8,337 bases of DNA. Origin: Candidatus Aminicenantota bacterium (GTDB taxonomy: Bacteria > Acidobacteriota > Aminicenantia > S016-38). The stretch is taken from assembly GCA_021161165.1 (NCBI GenBank), contig JAGHBF010000127.1, positions 1 to 8,337 of the forward strand, in the 5' to 3' direction. Below, one piece after another: positions 6,797-8,337 of the stretch (position 1 is the stretch's first letter; each line of letters opens with the position of its first letter). Below the pieces are notes generated by a model, which was not told the origin of the DNA, did not search any database, and saw only the letters and a list, made by a program, of their open reading frames with translations. The translations under genes and the position numbers were made by a program.

Positions 6797-6812
6797 AGCA
6801 ATTTTTATGCCA
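6797..6812 (-). promoter_or_regulatory. Sigma-54 (-24/-12) promoter of the miniprotein operon
   Basis: Read on the minus strand the site is TGGCATAAAAATTGCT. It matches the RpoN consensus TGGCAC-N5-TTGCW at all but one defined base and has the required GG-N10-GC spacing. The -24 GG is at 6811-6810 and the -12 GC at 6799-6798. Transcription should start near 6786, giving a leader of about 26 nt that contains the AGGAGGT of the miniprotein. The gene for a sigma-54 activator ends about 165 bp upstream in the same orientation, which strengthens the call. Confidence 0.85.
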
Positions 6813-6838
6813 TAAAGTCAATCCAATTAAAGCAGCTC

Positions 6839-6864
6839 TTAATGGGGATTTAAATAACCATTAA
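6839..6864. repeat. Inverted repeat between sigma-54 promoter and upstream dyads
   Basis: TTAATGG (6839-6845) and CCATTAA (6858-6864) are perfect 7-bp arms around a 12-bp AT-rich spacer. The centre is near -66 relative to the predicted sigma-54 start, the zone where looping proteins or extra activator sites often lie. On the plus strand it is followed by TTTTTT (6867-6872), but no plus-strand gene precedes it, so a terminator role is unlikely. Confidence 0.4.
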
Positions 6865-6875
6865 AATTTTTTCAG

Positions 6876-6891
6876 TCAACTTATCAGTTGA
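6876..6891. promoter_or_regulatory. Candidate activator-binding dyad (UAS 1)
   Basis: TCAACTTATCAGTTGA is an inverted repeat with 6-bp arms and a 4-bp spacer, centred near -98 from the predicted sigma-54 start. That is a usual distance for enhancer sites of sigma-54 activators. Its core ACTTATnAGTT recurs in the same intergenic region at 6967-6977. Confidence 0.55.
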
Positions 6892-6943
6892 ATTTAGTTA
6901 AGAGGCAATTAGCTCTGTTCCGAAAAAAGCTGGAAAATGTATG

Positions 6944-6959
6944 GAAACTAATTTGTTGT
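6944..6959. promoter_or_regulatory. Candidate activator-binding dyad (UAS 2, weaker)
   Basis: The stretch GAAACTAATTTGTTGT matches the ACTTATnAGTT core at 8 of 10 defined positions. It lies 20 bp, about two helical turns, from the third copy. It is weaker than the other two and could be chance in AT-rich DNA. Confidence 0.32.
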
Positions 6960-6963
6960 AAAA

Positions 6964-6979
6964 TTTACTTATAAGTTAC
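6964..6979. promoter_or_regulatory. Candidate activator-binding dyad (UAS 3)
   Basis: TTTACTTATAAGTTAC contains the perfect 10-bp palindrome ACTTATAAGT and shares 11 of 16 bases with UAS 1, including the core ACTTATnAGTT. It overlaps the stop codon of the activator gene and is centred near -186 from the predicted sigma-54 start. Confidence 0.45.
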
Positions 6980-8001
6980 CTAAAGGGAGAGAGGTCATAT
7001 CTTTTAAGATATACAAGAAATTTTTTGTATTCGCTATTTTTTATTCCCATTAATTCAACGGCTTTTTTCATCCTTCCTCCGGAGGATACCCAAGCCTTTC
7101 TTATTATTTCTCTTACCTCAGAGCGTTTTAGTTCTCTTTTTAGAAAGGGTTTCCACACAACCTCCCAGAAATCCTCTCCTTCTTTCAGCCTTTCCCACAA
7201 AAGGATAACGATGTTATCTTTCTTTTCTTTAAGGTCTGACCACCTTTCGAGTTCCGACTTTACCTCTTCCAACGTGATAATACCCTTTCTTACTCCAAGC
7301 CTTTTAAATAAATTAATTATCTGGCGCACATTTCCAGGCAGGGGGTGATTAATGATATATTCCATAGCCTCCTTTTCCAATTTCCTTCCACGAAGGAATT
7401 TTTTATAATGATTCATTATATGCTCAATGTCCTCTTTTCTTTGTCTTAATGGTGGAATTCTTATTTCAAAGACTGACAGACGGAAAAAAAGGTCTTCACG
7501 AAATTTTCTGTTTTTTATAGCTCTTTTTATGTCGGAATTTGTTGCAGCTATTATTCTGGTATTAACTTTTCTTTCCAGTGGTTCTCCCAGTCTGTAATAT
7601 TTTCCCTCTTCAACGAATATAAGCAGTTTTGCCTGCACATTTGGGGGCAGATCCACAATTTCATCAAGGAAGAGGGTGCCTTTGTTAGCTTCTTCAACAA
7701 ATCCTTTTTTATCTTCAACAGCGCCAGTAAATGCACCTTTCCTGTACCCAAAAAGTTCACTTTCAAAAAGCTCCCTGGGAAGAGAGGGACAGTTAACATG
7801 AATCATTTTTCCCTTAAGGCCGGAGATTTCATGGATAATCTTTGCAGCGAGGCCCTTTCCTACACCGCTTTCTCCCTCTATAAGTACAGGGTCCTTTTCC
7901 ATAGCAGCTTCTTGGATTTTTTCCCTGATTTCCTTTGTGATTTCACTTACTCCAACAAAAGAATTTAAAATGTCTTTTTTGGACTGGTGTCTTTTTCTCA
8001 T
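6976..8001 (-). CDS. Sigma-54-dependent transcriptional activator (PspF-like, no sensor domain)
   Basis: This 341-residue bacterial enhancer-binding protein opens sigma-54 promoters by ATP hydrolysis. The AAA+ domain is complete: Walker A GESGVGKG (43-50), the sigma-54-contacting GAFTGA loop (89-94), Walker B TLFLDE (109-114), sensor I AATN (152-155), arginines of FREDLFFR (R168, R174) and sensor II PGNVR (222-226). Only about 13 residues precede it, so there is no receiver, GAF or PAS domain; activity must be set by abundance or a partner, as with PspF and PspA. After the AAA+ core comes an extra segment (about 255-303) with DFWEVVWKPFLKRELKRSEVREII, then a Fis-like helix-turn-helix (about 307-336). 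The start at 8001 is bounded by an in-frame TAA directly upstream and has no visible Shine-Dalgarno, so it may be poorly translated or leaderless. It reads toward the sigma-54 promoter and three candidate sites, its likely targets. Confidence 0.93.
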   Translation of the reverse strand: MRKRHQSKKDILNSFVGVSEITKEIREKIQEAAMEKDPVLIEGESGVGKGLAAKIIHEISGLKGKMIHVNCPSLPRELFESELFGYRKGAFTGAVEDKKGFVEEANKGTLFLDEIVDLPPNVQAKLLIFVEEGKYYRLGEPLERKVNTRIIAATNSDIKRAIKNRKFREDLFFRLSVFEIRIPPLRQRKEDIEHIMNHYKKFLRGRKLEKEAMEYIINHPLPGNVRQIINLFKRLGVRKGIITLEEVKSELERWSDLKEKKDNIVILLWERLKEGEDFWEVVWKPFLKRELKRSEVREIIRKAWVSSGGRMKKAVELMGIKNSEYKKFLVYLKRYDLSPFR

Positions 8002-8004
8002 TTA

Positions 8005-8030
8005 AAGATAAATTCCATGTCTGACCCCAC
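8005..8030. repeat. Repeat-like stretch directly before the activator start
   Basis: The segment with TTCCATGTCTGACCCCAC resembles, from memory, short interspersed sequences containing a GGGGTCAGAC block that occur near REP-type/IS200-like transposases in some bacteria. Only one copy is present in this window, so repetition cannot be shown here. Confidence 0.25.
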
Positions 8031-8058
8031 GTTTGGCTTCATTTTCGACAATTTATCG

Positions 8059-8079
8059 CTCTGCATGGGATGAGCAGAG
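8059..8079. repeat. GC-rich hairpin in the right-edge noncoding region
   Basis: CTCTGC (8059-8064) and GCAGAG (8074-8079) form a perfect 6-bp stem around a 9-nt loop, in DNA that is otherwise AT-rich. No U-run follows on either strand, so it is not a standard terminator. It could be the leader structure of the activator mRNA or part of a small repeat element. Confidence 0.4.
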
Positions 8080-8337
8080 TACAGGTCTCATAGGGATAAA
8101 GCGCGAATTTTTGCACTGACGGCACGTATTTTAAAAAGGGTAAACTACAAAAATAAGTAATAATCATCTCCCTTACCTATCTATACATCCAAAAAAAATA
8201 AGCTCTTTCCCAAATAAAACTCCCTCATATGATAAATGTTAACAAAAGAATAGTTGTACTTCCAGAACAATGGATGTGATAAAAAATTTAAGGCCTGAAT
8301 AAACCCTGTTTATTTTTAATAAAAAATATTTTGTAAA

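Larger units (their letters stand above)
8002..8337. other. Noncoding right edge, upstream of the activator gene
   Basis: I find no convincing gene, tRNA or sigma-70/sigma-54 promoter in these 336 bases. It holds the repeat-like stretch at 8005-8030, the hairpin at 8059-8079 and a weak AT-rich dyad AATAAAC-CCT-GTTTATT at 8298-8314 followed by TTT. The promoter of the activator should lie here or beyond the edge, but I cannot place it. Confidence 0.5.

Noticed and set aside
6547..6864. Plus-strand reading frame of 105 codons opposite the miniprotein
   Set aside because: It has no ribosome-binding site, runs antisense through the miniprotein gene and its sigma-54 promoter, and its composition looks like a shadow frame.
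6839..6872. Intrinsic terminator (7-bp stem plus TTTTTT) on the plus strand
   Set aside because: The loop is 12 nt, the stem is AT-rich and no plus-strand gene precedes it; on the minus strand, which is transcribed, no U-run follows.
8298..8317. AATAAAC-CCT-GTTTATT stem followed by T residues as terminator
   Set aside because: The stem is very AT-rich and no plus-strand gene lies upstream in the window; kept only as a weak dyad.

Overview
The window is about 40% GC by eye and packed with short intergenic gaps, ATGA overlaps and good AGGAGG ribosome-binding sites, so it is clearly bacterial. A sigma-54 activator, a matching -24/-12 promoter and exported proteins with signal peptides fit a Gram-negative-type bacterium. 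The protein styles (single-domain sigma-54 activator with an unusual C-terminal segment, secreted 6-bladed propeller, SSS symporter with a tiny membrane partner) remind me of Aminicenantes/Acidobacteriota-like lineages. That placement is an impression, not a demonstration.

Left half (1-4952, plus strand): a transport operon. An extended -10 promoter at the window edge precedes an MFS transporter resembling the animal dipeptide transporter MFSD1. Next come an M24 (aminopeptidase P/prolidase) family protein that has lost four of its five metal ligands, an SSS sodium:solute symporter coupled to it by an ATGA overlap, two very small two-helix membrane proteins, and an unrecognised protein of 152 residues built from two similar halves. 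The spacing (60 bp, -4, -8, +10, -4) says these are co-transcribed. Uptake of small peptides or amino acids, with the M24 protein as a non-catalytic binding or sensing partner, is the simplest reading but is inferred.

Right half (4949-8001, minus strand): what looks like a self-contained sigma-54-controlled secretion island. Reading leftwards, it starts with a PspF-like activator with an intact GAFTGA loop and no sensor domain. About 200 bp of regulatory DNA follows, with three related dyads and a near-consensus sigma-54 promoter (TGGCAT-N5-TTGCT, GG-N10-GC). The promoter drives an operon of a signal-peptide-bearing six-cysteine miniprotein, a secreted NHL/6-bladed beta-propeller protein, and a membrane-anchored protein that looks like a thioredoxin fold with a broken CxxC. 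The two operons converge and share a single TTAA as overlapping stop codons.

Right edge (8002-8337): no gene is visible. It is AT-rich DNA with a GC-rich hairpin, a repeat-like stretch directly before the activator start and a weak AT-rich dyad. I see no tRNA, rRNA, CRISPR array or transposase in the window.
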